This document shows, piece by piece, positions 18,338 through 27,842 of a stretch of DNA of 64,000 bases. The number at the start of each line of letters is the position of its first letter. Position 1 is the first letter of the stretch. Under the pieces are notes generated by a model. It was given only the letters and a program-made list of their open reading frames with translations. It made no database searches and had not been told where the DNA came from. The DNA is from an uncultured Methylophaga sp. (GTDB taxonomy: Bacteria > Pseudomonadota > Gammaproteobacteria > Nitrosococcales > Methylophagaceae), in the NCBI GenBank assembly GCA_913055695.1, contig CAJXKF010000007.1:1-64000 (forward strand), written 5' to 3'. The position numbers were made by a program, and so were the translations under genes.

Positions 18338-19540
18338 ATGAAAATCAAACGTTTCCAGGCTGCTGACGTCCGTCAGGCTATCCGCGAGGTCCGGGAAGTA
18401 CTGGGTCCTGACGCCGTGATCCTGTCTAACACCCGCGTCGACGGTGGTATTGAAATCGTCGCCGCCACTGATTACGACGAAAGCCAGTTCCGCCGCCAGT
18501 CGCAACCACTGATGGATGAGCGTCCGCAACAGCCTAAAGTGGAAATCAATCCGTCCCCGGAACCACGCTATGAAGCACCCAGGCCGGCGCCGAAAGAGAA
18601 TATCTGGTCACAGGAACCGACACTGGTACAGATGCGCCGCGAAATCGCCAGCCTCCGCGACATGCTGCAGAACCAGCTGTCGGATCTGACCTGGAAAGAT
18701 ATGGAACGCCAGAGTCCGACCCAGATGCAGTTGCTGAAACGCTTTCTGCATATGGGTGTCGATGTCGAGATCGCCAAATCCATTACCGCTCAGATGGCAG
18801 GCATCGATGATCTGGAAACCGCCTGGCGGCAATCGATGGGACGACTGGCCAGCCAGCTCCGCCTGTCAGATGACGACTTTCTGTCACGCGGTGGCATCTA
18901 TGCGCTGGTCGGCCCCACCGGTGTCGGTAAAACCACCACGATCGCCAAACTGGCCGCCCGCTGCGCACTAAAACACGGTGCCCGTCAGGTGGCTCTGGTC
19001 ACCACCGACTGTTATCGCATTGGCGGTCAGGAACAATTGCGCAGTTATGCCCGCATTCTGGGTGTGCCTATCCGTGTTGCCCGCAGTCATGCCGAGCTGT
19101 CGGAAACACTGGCCGACCTGCTTGATCGTCGCTTTATCCTGATAGATACTGCGGGAATGAATCAGCGGGATATGCAACTGACCGAAAAATTTGCCCTGCT
19201 TAAACAGCAGTCACCACGGGTGAAAACTCTGCTGACACTGTCTGCCAACACCCAGAGCAGCGGCATGGATGATATTATTAAAGCCTTCTCGCACCTTGAC
19301 CTGAGTGGTTGTATATTGACCAAAACCGACGAAGCCAGCAGCCTGGGTGGCGCGCTCTCCGCGATGATTCGTCATCATATGCCGCTTGCCTTTGTCGCCA
19401 ACGGTCAGCAGGTACCGGAAGATTTGAGTCTGGCCCGACCTAACACCCTGGTCAATCAGGCCAGTGAACTGATGAACGATGAACAACAACTGGACCCGCA
19501 AACCCTGTCCAGTTACGGAGGTTTTGCCGCCTATGGCTGA
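18338..19540 (+). CDS. flhF: Flagellar SRP-like GTPase FlhF
   Basis: A 400-aa SIMIBI GTPase that places the flagellum, usually at the cell pole. The N-terminal basic B domain (KIKRFQAADVRQAIREVREVLG-like) and linker are followed by the NG domain with GPTGVGKTT near residues 192-200 and DTAGMNQRD as the G3 motif. It overlaps the following flhG by eight bases; the pair antagonistically set flagellar location and number. Its presence implies polar flagellation. Confidence 0.96.
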   Translation: MKIKRFQAADVRQAIREVREVLGPDAVILSNTRVDGGIEIVAATDYDESQFRRQSQPLMDERPQQPKVEINPSPEPRYEAPRPAPKENIWSQEPTLVQMRREIASLRDMLQNQLSDLTWKDMERQSPTQMQLLKRFLHMGVDVEIAKSITAQMAGIDDLETAWRQSMGRLASQLRLSDDDFLSRGGIYALVGPTGVGKTTTIAKLAARCALKHGARQVALVTTDCYRIGGQEQLRSYARILGVPIRVARSHAELSETLADLLDRRFILIDTAGMNQRDMQLTEKFALLKQQSPRVKTLLTLSANTQSSGMDDIIKAFSHLDLSGCILTKTDEASSLGGALSAMIRHHMPLAFVANGQQVPEDLSLARPNTLVNQASELMNDEQQLDPQTLSSYGGFAAYG

Positions 19541-20405
19541 AAATTCCCAGGATCAGGCCGCCGGCCTGCGTCGCCAGCTTAATCCCCCGCGCCCGGTCAA
19601 GGTCATTGCCATTGCCAGTGGTAAGGGTGGTGTCGGCAAAACCAATGTGACCGTGAATCTGGGTGTAGCAATGGCGTCTCTGGGCAAGGAAGTGGTCCTG
19701 CTCGATGCCGATCTGGGGCTGGCCAACATCGACGTCATGCTGGGCTTGCATCCGCAGTACAACCTGCTGCATGTGCTCGACGGCAGCAAAAGTCTCAGAG
19801 ACATCATTGTGGAAGGTCCGGCCGGCTTGAAAATCATTCCGGCCGCTTCCGGTGTTCAGAAAATGGCCGAACTCAGCACCGCTGAACACGCCGGTATGAT
19901 TCAGGCCTTCAGTGAAATGGATCAGCATATTGATGTGCTGCTGATCGACAGCGCCGCCGGCATCGCCGACAGCGTGGTCAGTTTCAGTAAAGCTGCCCAG
20001 GAAGTCATCGTCGTGGTCTGTGATGAACCCGCTTCGATCACCGATGCCTATGCGCTCATCAAACTTCTGAGCCGCGAACATGGTGTCGAACGTTTCCATA
20101 TCATTGCCAATATGAGCCGCAGCGTGCAGGAAGGTCGCGAACTGTTCGACAAAATTGCCCTGGTCTGTGAACGCTTTCTCGACGTCACACTCGACTTTAT
20201 GGGCATCGTGCCGTTTGATGATGACCTGCGCAGCGCCGTCAAGAAACAACGCAGTGTGGTTGATGCCTACCCACGCAGCAAATCGGCCACCGCCTTTGCC
20301 CACCTGGCCAAGAAAATCGAATACTGGCCGGTGCAGAAACAGCCGCGTGGACATATGGAGTTTTTCGTGGAGCGATTGATTCAGGCAAGTATGGAAATGG
20401 CATGA
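19533..20405 (+). CDS. flhG: Flagellar number regulator FlhG (FleN), MinD/ParA family ATPase
   Basis: A 290-aa P-loop ATPase that limits flagellar number by acting on FlhF and, in Pseudomonas, on the master activator FleQ. The deviant Walker A KGGVGKT is at about residues 31-37, and DADLGLANIDVMLG is the A' region. The ATG at 19533 follows GGAGG and sits in an eight-base overlap with flhF; an earlier ATG at 19479 would add 18 residues read from flhF coding sequence. It ends in an ATGA overlap with fliA. Confidence 0.95.
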   Translation: MAENSQDQAAGLRRQLNPPRPVKVIAIASGKGGVGKTNVTVNLGVAMASLGKEVVLLDADLGLANIDVMLGLHPQYNLLHVLDGSKSLRDIIVEGPAGLKIIPAASGVQKMAELSTAEHAGMIQAFSEMDQHIDVLLIDSAAGIADSVVSFSKAAQEVIVVVCDEPASITDAYALIKLLSREHGVERFHIIANMSRSVQEGRELFDKIALVCERFLDVTLDFMGIVPFDDDLRSAVKKQRSVVDAYPRSKSATAFAHLAKKIEYWPVQKQPRGHMEFFVERLIQASMEMA

Positions 20406-21124
20406 TCAGCGGAGCTGCCATGTACGCATCAGGACAAACAAAATCAGAACTGGTCGAACAACATGCGGCACTGGTCAAGCGTATCGCCTATCATCTGATC
20501 GCACGCCTGCCGCCCTCGGTCGACGTTGAGGACTTGATTCAGGCCGGCATGATCGGTCTGCTCGATGCGTCACATCAGTTTGATGCCTCCCAGGGTGCCA
20601 GTTTCGAGACCTATGCCGGCATCCGCATCCGCGGTGCCATGCTCGATGAAATCCGGCGCAATGACTGGGCACCACGCTCCGTCCATAAAAAAGCCCGCGA
20701 AATCTCCGAGAAGATGCGTGAAATCGAACAGCATAAAGGCCGCAATGCCACCGATGCCGAAGTCGCCGCGGCCCTCGGACTCAACCTCAGCGATTATCAC
20801 CAGCAGTTGCAGGATTCGACCGGGCATCAGTTGTTCAGTCTGGATGAGTTCACCGATAACGATGAAACCCAGGCTCACCCACTCACTGCTTCACCGGCTT
20901 CACCGGATGACGAAGTTCAGGATGATGACTTCCAGGTCGCCCTGGCGCAGGCCATTGATGGTCTGCCGGAGCGGGAGCGGCTGTTGATGAGCCTGTATTA
21001 TAATGACGAGCTGAATTTGAAGGAGATCGGAGAAGTCCTGGGGGTCAGTGAATCCCGGGTGAGTCAAATCCACAGTCAGACTGTGTTGCGGCTCCGATCC
21101 AAACTTCGTGACTGGATTATGTAA
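20402..21124 (+). CDS. fliA: RNA polymerase sigma factor for flagellar genes (sigma28)
   Basis: A 240-aa FliA with sigma regions 2 (residues ~15-90, [17 protein letters not shown]), 3 (~100-150) and 4 (C-terminal, [20 protein letters not shown] helix-turn-helix). It directs RNA polymerase to late flagellar and chemotaxis promoters. ATG 20402 overlaps the flhG stop; ATG 20420 is an alternative start (234 aa) and has a better GGAG site five bases upstream. Both give a full FliA. I found no FlgM antisigma gene in the window. Confidence 0.96.
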   Translation: MISGAAMYASGQTKSELVEQHAALVKRIAYHLIARLPPSVDVEDLIQAGMIGLLDASHQFDASQGASFETYAGIRIRGAMLDEIRRNDWAPRSVHKKAREISEKMREIEQHKGRNATDAEVAAALGLNLSDYHQQLQDSTGHQLFSLDEFTDNDETQAHPLTASPASPDDEVQDDDFQVALAQAIDGLPERERLLMSLYYNDELNLKEIGEVLGVSESRVSQIHSQTVLRLRSKLRDWIM

Positions 21125-21140
21125 TTTTTGGAGGTTAGTT

Positions 21141-21530
21141 TTGGATAAGAATATGAAAATCCTGATTGTGGATGACTTCTCCACAATGCGACGGATTATA
21201 AAAAACCTGCTACGCGATCTCGGCTTCAACAATACCCAGGAAGCTGATGACGGCACAACTGCCCTCCCTATCCTGCAGGCAGGTGGCATTGATTTCCTGA
21301 TCACTGACTGGAACATGCCGGGCATGCAGGGAATCGACCTGCTCAAAACGGTTCGCGCTGATGAAAAGCTGTCTACCTTGCCGGTGCTGATGGTGACCGC
21401 TGAAACCAAACGCGAGCAAATCATCGAAGCCGCTCAGGCCGGGGTTAATGGTTACATCGTCAAACCATTCACTGCCGCCACATTGAAGGAAAAAATCGAA
21501 AAGATTTTCGAACGTATCAACGCACAATAA
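21141..21530 (+). CDS. cheY: Chemotaxis response regulator CheY
   Basis: A 129-aa single receiver domain. Acidic pocket D11/D12, phosphorylation site D56 ([10 protein letters not shown]) and K108 (YIVKPF) are all present. Phospho-CheY binds FliM and reverses the motor. I choose the TTG at 21141 because GGAGG lies exactly six bases upstream and the product then starts (M)[11 protein letters not shown], a start seen in marine gammaproteobacterial CheY. ATG 21153 has no close site. It lies 16 bp after fliA. Confidence 0.95.
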   Translation: MDKNMKILIVDDFSTMRRIIKNLLRDLGFNNTQEADDGTTALPILQAGGIDFLITDWNMPGMQGIDLLKTVRADEKLSTLPVLMVTAETKREQIIEAAQAGVNGYIVKPFTAATLKEKIEKIFERINAQ

Positions 21531-21545
21531 GGAGCTTTTCCGCTC

Positions 21546-22280
21546 ATGGCTTCCCCCAATAAAGATATTCAGCTCGATGCTGCCCGCGCGCTGGTCAACG
21601 CGCTGGAAAAAAACGATGACACTGCCATCAACAAACAACTGGCCATCCTCACCCAGTCACATGAAAGTCAGCTGTTTCAGGAAGTAGGCAAGCTGACCCG
21701 CGAACTGCATGAAGCCCTGAGCAACTTCAATGTCGATTCGCGGCTGATCGATTTAACCGAGAATGATATTCCCAACACCCGCGACCGGCTTAATTACGTC
21801 ATCACCACCACCGAAGAAGCTGCTCACAAAACGCTGGGTTACATTGATGAAACCCTGCCTTTGGCTCAAGAACTCCGCCGAACTGCCGAAAAGATAGATG
21901 AAAGCTGGCAACGTTTCCGGAAAAAGGAAATGACGGCGGAAGAATTCCGGCAACTGGTGAAAGAAATTGAAGCCTATCTGCCCACCGTCAAAGGCCATGC
22001 CGACCAGGTTCATGCCAACCTGTCGGAAATGATGCTGGCTCAGGGCTTCCAGGATTTGACCGGACAGGTGATTCGACAGGTCATCAATCTGGTTGAGGAA
22101 GTGGAAGACAATCTGGTGCAACTGGTCAAAGTGGCCGGCAAACACCAGCAGGAAAACAAACCGAAAAAAGAGACTGACCCTATTAAAGCCGAAGGTCCGC
22201 AGATAAACGCAAAGGACAACCCCAACGTGGTCAATGACCAGGACGATGTGGATGACTTGTTATCTAGCCTCGGCTTCTGA
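21546..22280 (+). CDS. cheZ: CheY-P phosphatase CheZ
   Basis: A 244-aa helical protein that dephosphorylates CheY-P. The catalytic helix motif GFQDLTGQ and the C-terminal CheY-binding peptide QDDVDDLLSSLGF are both present, joined by a charged linker (KPKKETDPIKAEGPQ). AAGGAG precedes the ATG by about nine bases. CheZ, together with FlhF/FlhG, marks the beta/gammaproteobacterial type of flagellar chemotaxis. Confidence 0.96.
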   Translation: MASPNKDIQLDAARALVNALEKNDDTAINKQLAILTQSHESQLFQEVGKLTRELHEALSNFNVDSRLIDLTENDIPNTRDRLNYVITTTEEAAHKTLGYIDETLPLAQELRRTAEKIDESWQRFRKKEMTAEEFRQLVKEIEAYLPTVKGHADQVHANLSEMMLAQGFQDLTGQVIRQVINLVEEVEDNLVQLVKVAGKHQQENKPKKETDPIKAEGPQINAKDNPNVVNDQDDVDDLLSSLGF

Positions 22281-22291
22281 GGAACTGATGC

Positions 22292-24352
22292 ATGACGCTG
22301 GATACCGATGATGAAATTCTGCAGGACTTTCTGGTCGAAGCCGAAGAGATACTGGAAGGCCTGAACGAGCAACTGGTCGAGCTGGAAAACAGCCCGCAGG
22401 ATAAAGATCTGCTCAATTCGATTTTCCGCGGCTTCCACACCATCAAGGGAGGCGCCGGCTTCCTCAGTCTGGAGGCGATGGTCAACCTGTGCCACAAAGG
22501 CGAGGATGTGTTCAACCTGCTGCGTCAGGGTGAACGTTTTGTCGATGCCGAGATGATGGACACCTTTCTCAAGGTGCTCGACATTCTCAACACCATGTTC
22601 GACGAGCTGAAATCGGGTCAGTACCCCACTGCTGCCGACCCGGCCATTTTGTCGCAACTTGCTGCCTATCTGGACAATGACAGCGCGCCATCAGCCCCGC
22701 CTCAGCAGGCGGCACCAGCGCCGGAACCTGAGCCCGTAGCAGAACCGGAAGTCACGCCAACGTCTCCGGCGGATAGCGCCAACGCGGCGGCTGATGATGA
22801 AATCACCGATGACGAGTTTGAAGCGCTGCTGGATCAACTCCACGGTAATGCCGCGCCCGGCAGCAAAAATGCGCCGGCTGAGCCTGCAAAACCGGCTGCG
22901 CCCGCCCCTGTACCTGCCGGCAACGACAGCGACGATATTACTGAAGAAGAATTTGAAGCCCTGCTCGACCAACTGCAGGGTAAGAGCCAGAAACCCGCTG
23001 CCAAACCGGCGGCTGCCGCACAACCGCAGCCGCGCAAATCCGAGCCGGCACCTCAACCATCAACAGCTGCCAGTCACAGCGATAAGCCAGCAGCCGACAA
23101 AGCTGAAGCGAAACCGGAACCCAAGCCCGAACCGGCGGCTGCCAAGGCTGCGGCTGCTCCGGCGGCGAAACAGGCCGATACCAGTGTGCGCGTGGATACC
23201 AGCCGCCTCGATGACATTATGAATATGGTCGGCGAGCTGGTGCTGGTGCGTAACCGTATCAGCACCCTGGAAGCGGCGTTTGAAAACGAGGAAATGGCCA
23301 AAGCGGTCAATAACCTGACCGTAGTTACCGGCGATCTGCAGACCGCGGTGATGAAAACCCGGATGCAGCCGATTAAAAAAGTGTTCGGTCGTTTTCCGCG
23401 TGTGGTACGCGATCTGGCACGTAGCCTGAAAAAAGACATCAACCTGGAACTGCGCGGTGAAGAAACCGACCTCGATAAAAATCTGGTCGAGGCACTGGCC
23501 GATCCACTGGTGCATCTGGTCAGAAATGCCGTCGATCATGGTATCGAAATGCCGGCGGACCGCGAAGCAGCCGGTAAACCCCGTCAGGGCAATATCGTGC
23601 TGGCTGCTGCACAGGAAGGTGACCATATCCTGCTCACTATTGCTGATGACGGCGCCGGCATGAATCCCGAAGTGCTACGTCGCAAGGCGGTGGAAAAAGG
23701 CATGATGGATGAAGACACCGCCGCCAGGCTGACTGAATCCGAGTGCTTCTCGCTGATCTTCTCGCCCGGCTTTTCAATGAAGCAGGAAATCTCCGATATC
23801 TCCGGCCGCGGCGTGGGGATGGACGTGGTGAAAACCAGTATATCCAAACTCAACGGCGTGATTGATATCAAGTCGGAAATCGGTGTCGGCACTACCCTGT
23901 CAATCAAAGTGCCGCTGACGCTGGCGATTATGCCGACGCTGATGGTGATGCTGGGCGATCAGATTTTTGCTTTCCCGCTGGTCAGCGTGAACGAGATTTT
24001 CCATCTGGATCTGTCGAAAACCAATGTGGTCGACGGCCAGCAGACCATTATGGTCAGGAACAAGGCGCTGCCGCTGTTTTATCTGCGTAAATGGCTGGTT
24101 AAGCATTACACCCCGACTGAACACACTGACTCTGATATCGAACATGTGGTGATCGTCAATGTCGGCACCCAGCGGGTAGGTTTTGTCGTCGATCAATTGT
24201 TGGGACAGGAAGAGGTGGTCATCAAGCCACTGGGCGCCCTGCTGCATGGCACCAAGGGACTGGCCGGCGCCACCATTACCGGTGATGGCCGTATTGCGTT
24301 GATCCTCGACTTTCCCGAGTTGATGAAAGCCTACGCCAATCGCGGATATTAG
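22292..24352 (+). CDS. cheA: Chemotaxis histidine kinase CheA
   Basis: A 686-aa kinase. The Hpt domain with phospho-accepting His49 (FHTIKGGAGF) is followed by an Ala/Pro/Glu-rich linker, a dimerisation domain, the HATPase core (N box LVRNAVDHGIE, G1 DDGAGMN, G2 GRGVGMDVV) and a C-terminal CheW-like domain. No globular P2 domain is evident. Instead the linker has two near-identical acidic helices, EITDDEFEALLDQLHG (170-185) and DITEEEFEALLDQLQG (215-230). Vibrio CheA has a localisation (LID) segment in this region that binds ParP, so these may be docking motifs for the ParP-like protein encoded downstream. Confidence 0.96.
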   Translation: MTLDTDDEILQDFLVEAEEILEGLNEQLVELENSPQDKDLLNSIFRGFHTIKGGAGFLSLEAMVNLCHKGEDVFNLLRQGERFVDAEMMDTFLKVLDILNTMFDELKSGQYPTAADPAILSQLAAYLDNDSAPSAPPQQAAPAPEPEPVAEPEVTPTSPADSANAAADDEITDDEFEALLDQLHGNAAPGSKNAPAEPAKPAAPAPVPAGNDSDDITEEEFEALLDQLQGKSQKPAAKPAAAAQPQPRKSEPAPQPSTAASHSDKPAADKAEAKPEPKPEPAAAKAAAAPAAKQADTSVRVDTSRLDDIMNMVGELVLVRNRISTLEAAFENEEMAKAVNNLTVVTGDLQTAVMKTRMQPIKKVFGRFPRVVRDLARSLKKDINLELRGEETDLDKNLVEALADPLVHLVRNAVDHGIEMPADREAAGKPRQGNIVLAAAQEGDHILLTIADDGAGMNPEVLRRKAVEKGMMDEDTAARLTESECFSLIFSPGFSMKQEISDISGRGVGMDVVKTSISKLNGVIDIKSEIGVGTTLSIKVPLTLAIMPTLMVMLGDQIFAFPLVSVNEIFHLDLSKTNVVDGQQTIMVRNKALPLFYLRKWLVKHYTPTEHTDSDIEHVVIVNVGTQRVGFVVDQLLGQEEVVIKPLGALLHGTKGLAGATITGDGRIALILDFPELMKAYANRGY

Positions 24353-24360
24353 GAGCCACT

Positions 24361-25404
24361 GTGACAGTTAAGGTCCTGATTGTCGACGACTCTAGTTTTT
24401 TCCGGAAACGGCTGAGCGAAATCATTGATGCGGATCCGCGGCTGCATGTCGTCGGCACCGCCAGCAATGGCCAGGAAGCCATCGAACAGCTTCAGAACCT
24501 GCGCCCTGATGTAGTCACCATGGACCTGGAAATGCCGGTCATGGACGGCATCAGTGCGGTGCGTAAAATCAAGGCCCTGCGGCAGACACCGGTATTGATG
24601 CTCTCGACCTGGACCACGGAAGGCGCTAAATCCACCCTGGATGCGCTGGAAGCCGGTGCCACCGATTTTCTGCCCAAACGCTTTGAGGATCTGTCCTCCG
24701 ATCACAGCGAAGCCCAGAAAAAACTGTGTCAGCGCATTTACCATCTGGCCAGTGGTTTTCACGCCAGCCTGGAAAAGCCTTTACAGCCTGCAGCCGCGAC
24801 AGTCTCGACGCGTTCGCGTGATAGCAAACAACTCGAAGTCCCGGGCCTGGTTGCGATAGGCACTTCAACCGGGGGCCCGGTCGCTCTGCAAAAAGTACTG
24901 ACGCAATTACCGGCTTCCTTTCCCAGTCCGATTGTAATGGTTCAACATATGCCGGCCAGCTTTACGCCGTCGTTTGCAGAACGTCTCGACAATCAATGTC
25001 GGATTCATGTCAAACAGGCCGAGCATGGTGAAGCGCTGAATCCGGGTACCGCCTATCTTGCCCCCGGTGGTCAGCAGATGCTGGTCAGAGGCCGGCCGGG
25101 CCGATTGTATCTGCATGTCGAGGACGGGGATCCGTCCCAGACCTATAAACCCTGTGTGGATCTGACTTTCAGCTCTATCGCCCGGGTTTGTCCGGCCGAC
25201 ACTTTGGCGATTATTCTGACCGGTATGGGCAGTGACGGACGTGATGGTTGCCAGGCTATCAAGCAACTGGGTGGCACTATCTGGGCCCAGGATCAGGCCA
25301 GCAGTACCATTTACGGTATGCCGATGGCAGTCGCCAAAGCCGGTATCGCCGATAAAATTCTCGATGTCACTGACATCGGCCGGCAACTGGCGGAGCTGCA
25401 TTAA
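24361..25404 (+). CDS. cheB: Chemotaxis protein-glutamate methylesterase CheB
   Basis: A 347-aa two-domain protein: an N-terminal receiver (VLIVDDSSFFRKR; phospho-Asp near residue 57 in VTMDLEMPVMDG) and a C-terminal methylesterase with catalytic Ser in GTSTGGP (near 166), His in VQHMPASFTPSF and Asp in GMGSDGRDG. It removes methyl groups from receptors. The start is GTG with TAGGAG upstream. No cheR lies in the window. It overlaps the next gene by one base (TAATG). Confidence 0.96.
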   Translation: MTVKVLIVDDSSFFRKRLSEIIDADPRLHVVGTASNGQEAIEQLQNLRPDVVTMDLEMPVMDGISAVRKIKALRQTPVLMLSTWTTEGAKSTLDALEAGATDFLPKRFEDLSSDHSEAQKKLCQRIYHLASGFHASLEKPLQPAAATVSTRSRDSKQLEVPGLVAIGTSTGGPVALQKVLTQLPASFPSPIVMVQHMPASFTPSFAERLDNQCRIHVKQAEHGEALNPGTAYLAPGGQQMLVRGRPGRLYLHVEDGDPSQTYKPCVDLTFSSIARVCPADTLAIILTGMGSDGRDGCQAIKQLGGTIWAQDQASSTIYGMPMAVAKAGIADKILDVTDIGRQLAELH

Positions 25405-26144
25405 TGGATATTCTCAGCATCCTCGGTCTCATCGTCGGCTTCGGCGCTATTCTGGTTGGTCAGCACCTCGAAGGCGGCCATCTGGATACCATTCTGAATG
25501 CCGTGGCGATGCTGATTGTTTTCGGCGGCACGCTAGGTGCGGTGATGCTGCAGACACCGATGAATACCTTCCTGCGTGCCTTGCGCCGCTCATCCTGGGT
25601 ATTTTTGCCGCCCAAAATGTCGGCCAGCACACAGCTTGAAAAAATACTGGAATGGAACCAGGTCGCCCGCCGGGAGGGGCTGGTTCGACTGGAATCCATG
25701 GCCATGGAAGAAAGCGATCTGTTCACCCAGAAAGGTCTGCAACTGATTGCTGATGGTGCCGAGCCGGAAATGTTGCGCGAAGTGCTGGAAAATGATCTGG
25801 ACCTGGAAGAAGAAGATGATATTCAGGCCGCCAAGGTCTATGAGGCCATGGGGGGCTATTCACCGACCATCGGTATTATCGGTGCCGTGATGGGCCTGAT
25901 TCATGTGATGGGTAATCTCGCCGATCCGTCTTCGCTGGGCTCGGGTATTGCCGTGGCTTTTGTCGCCACGATTTATGGTGTGGGCCTCGCTAACCTGCTG
26001 TTTCTGCCTATCGGCAACAAGTTAAAAGCAGTGGTGGCGCAGCGCACCCGTCTTCGGATGATGTTAATTGAGGGACTGATTGGCGTCGCGGATGGTGAAA
26101 ATCCGCGTAATATCGAAAGTCGACTTCAGGCTTACCTGAATTGA
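25404..26144 (+). CDS. motC: Flagellar stator protein MotA/MotC
   Basis: A 246-aa MotA-family protein with four membrane helices (N-terminal pair about residues 2-52; second pair about 150-200) and a charged cytoplasmic loop. The second pair contains SPTIGIIGAVMGLIHVMGNL, the MotA proton-channel signature. The position after cheB and before a MotB-like gene matches Pseudomonas motC-motD, a second stator pair. Whether another motAB pair exists cannot be seen here. Confidence 0.93.
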   Translation: MDILSILGLIVGFGAILVGQHLEGGHLDTILNAVAMLIVFGGTLGAVMLQTPMNTFLRALRRSSWVFLPPKMSASTQLEKILEWNQVARREGLVRLESMAMEESDLFTQKGLQLIADGAEPEMLREVLENDLDLEEEDDIQAAKVYEAMGGYSPTIGIIGAVMGLIHVMGNLADPSSLGSGIAVAFVATIYGVGLANLLFLPIGNKLKAVVAQRTRLRMMLIEGLIGVADGENPRNIESRLQAYLN

Positions 26145-26151
26145 GGTAGCG

Positions 26152-27057
26152 ATGGCGCGCCGCAAGAAACATGAAGAGCACGAGAATCACGAACGCTGGT
26201 TGGTGTCCTACGCCGACTTCATCACGCTGTTGTTTGCGTTTTTCGTGGTCATGTACTCCATTTCCGCGGTCAATGAGGGTAAATACCGCGTGCTGTCTCA
26301 AACACTGAAAGCCGTATTCTCTGAACCGGTGCGCAGCGAAAACCCGATTCAGATTGGTGAAATCAGTCGGGGTGTCGGTCAGGAATCGCCCTCTCCCGGC
26401 GAACCGCTGGAACCGGAATATCAGATTGAACTGCCGGATGTACCCAATACTCCGCCGCCAGCCAATGCCGACGATATCAAGACCATTAATGATTTGTCGC
26501 AGCAATTCAGCTCCGCCCTGTCTGACCTGATTGCATCGGAAGATGTCATTATCAAACAGGGAGATGACTGGCTGGAGTTGGAAATCAAATCCCGCGTGCT
26601 GTTCGAGAGCGGTGAGTCGCGTCTCGAACGTGCGGCGGTGCCCATCATCGGGGAAATCGCCGATATTCTGCAAAATTCAGCCAATCCGATTCAGGTTGAA
26701 GGTTTTACCGATAACAAGCCTATCAACACCCCCCGCTTCCCGTCGAACTGGGAACTGTCCGCGGCCCGTGCCGCCAGTGTGGTGCACTTGCTGGATCGAT
26801 ATGGGGTACAACCGGATCGACTGTCAGCGACTGGTTTCGGCGAGCACCGCCCGGTCGCCGATAACAGCACTGAAGAAGGCCGTCAGAAAAACCGGCGTGT
26901 GGTATTGGTCGTATTAGGCCGTGATGCCAGCCGTCGCAGCCTGGGTCTGTTCAAAGCCGCCGACCCGGAGCAGAGCGATGCCGTCGGCGAGGATACTCTG
27001 AATCAATCCGAACCTGCAGCTGATGCCTCGCTGCCACCTGATGAGGCGACACCATGA
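26152..27057 (+). CDS. motD: Flagellar stator protein MotB/MotD with OmpA-like peptidoglycan anchor
   Basis: A 301-aa stator anchor. The single transmembrane helix (residues 17-39) contains the proton-carrying aspartate D22 in SYADFITLLFAFF. A plug/linker follows, then an OmpA/MotB domain (VEGFTDNKPINTP... and NRRVVLVV) that binds peptidoglycan. The C-terminal tail past residue 260 is acidic. GAGGTAG precedes the ATG. Together with the preceding gene it forms a complete proton-type stator unit. Confidence 0.93.
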   Translation: MARRKKHEEHENHERWLVSYADFITLLFAFFVVMYSISAVNEGKYRVLSQTLKAVFSEPVRSENPIQIGEISRGVGQESPSPGEPLEPEYQIELPDVPNTPPPANADDIKTINDLSQQFSSALSDLIASEDVIIKQGDDWLELEIKSRVLFESGESRLERAAVPIIGEIADILQNSANPIQVEGFTDNKPINTPRFPSNWELSAARAASVVHLLDRYGVQPDRLSATGFGEHRPVADNSTEEGRQKNRRVVLVVLGRDASRRSLGLFKAADPEQSDAVGEDTLNQSEPAADASLPPDEATP

Positions 27058-27842
27058 GCGTCTGGGCAGTCTGTAATCAGAAAGGTGGGGTCGCCAAAAC
27101 CACCACCGTGATCTCGCTGGCCAGTCTGCTGGCACAGCGGGGTGAGTCGACCCTGATACTGGACCTGGATCCGCATGGCTCGATGACCACCTATCTCGGC
27201 TATGATCCGGACGCGATCGAAACCAGCATTTATACCCTGTTCCAGAAACTGGATGACACACCTAAAGGCGCGATTTTCCAGAGCCTGAAAAAGACCCGTC
27301 ATGACAATATCTTTCTGCTGCCGGCCTCTACCGCAATGGCAACACTGGATCGTCAGCTGGGCGCTACCCAGGGAAAAGGGCTGGTTATCCGTAAAACCCT
27401 GAGCTTTTTCAAGGATCGCTTCCAGCATGTCTTTATCGACTGCCCGCCGATGCTGGGCGTGCTGATGATCAATGCACTGGCTGCCTGTGACCGGCTGCTG
27501 ATTCCGGTACAGACCGAATTTCTGTCGATGAAGGGGCTGGAACATATGCTGCACACCGTGTCGATGATCAATCATTCACGCCGCAGTTCCCTGCCTTATT
27601 TTATTGTGCCGACCATGCATGACAGTCGTTCCAAAGCGGCTAACGACATTCTGCAGCAGTTACATGCTCAGTATCAGGGACAGGTCTGGAATGATGTAGT
27701 ACCGGTCGACCCGGCGTTTCGTGAAGCCAGCAAACTGGGCTTGCCACTGCCGGAAATGAATCCGCAGGCCGAGGGCAGCCTCGCTTATCAGCGTTTACTG
27801 AATCTGCTGATAGAGACGGAGGCCCAGCGCTCGCATGGCTAA
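27054..27842 (+). CDS. ParA-like ATPase of the chemotaxis operon (ParC type)
   Basis: A 262-aa ParA/MinD-family ATPase with deviant Walker A KGGVAKTTT (residues 11-19) and Walker B FIDCPPMLG. ParA proteins encoded between stator and cheW genes in Vibrio and Pseudomonas (ParC) position chemotaxis arrays at the cell pole and partition them at division. Location here, overlapping the stator gene by four bases and the CheW-like gene by eight, supports that role rather than plasmid or chromosome partition; there is no parB. Confidence 0.9.
   Translation: MSVWAVCNQKGGVAKTTTVISLASLLAQRGESTLILDLDPHGSMTTYLGYDPDAIETSIYTLFQKLDDTPKGAIFQSLKKTRHDNIFLLPASTAMATLDRQLGATQGKGLVIRKTLSFFKDRFQHVFIDCPPMLGVLMINALAACDRLLIPVQTEFLSMKGLEHMLHTVSMINHSRRSSLPYFIVPTMHDSRSKAANDILQQLHAQYQGQVWNDVVPVDPAFREASKLGLPLPEMNPQAEGSLAYQRLLNLLIETEAQRSHG

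Noticed and set aside
19452-20354. 300-codon minus-strand frame opposite flhG
   Set aside because: Shadow of flhG with low-complexity Phe/His/Gln composition and no domain.
27054-27842. ParA-like gene as plasmid or chromosome partition locus
   Set aside because: No parB or parS-like repeats nearby, and it is locked into the chemotaxis operon.
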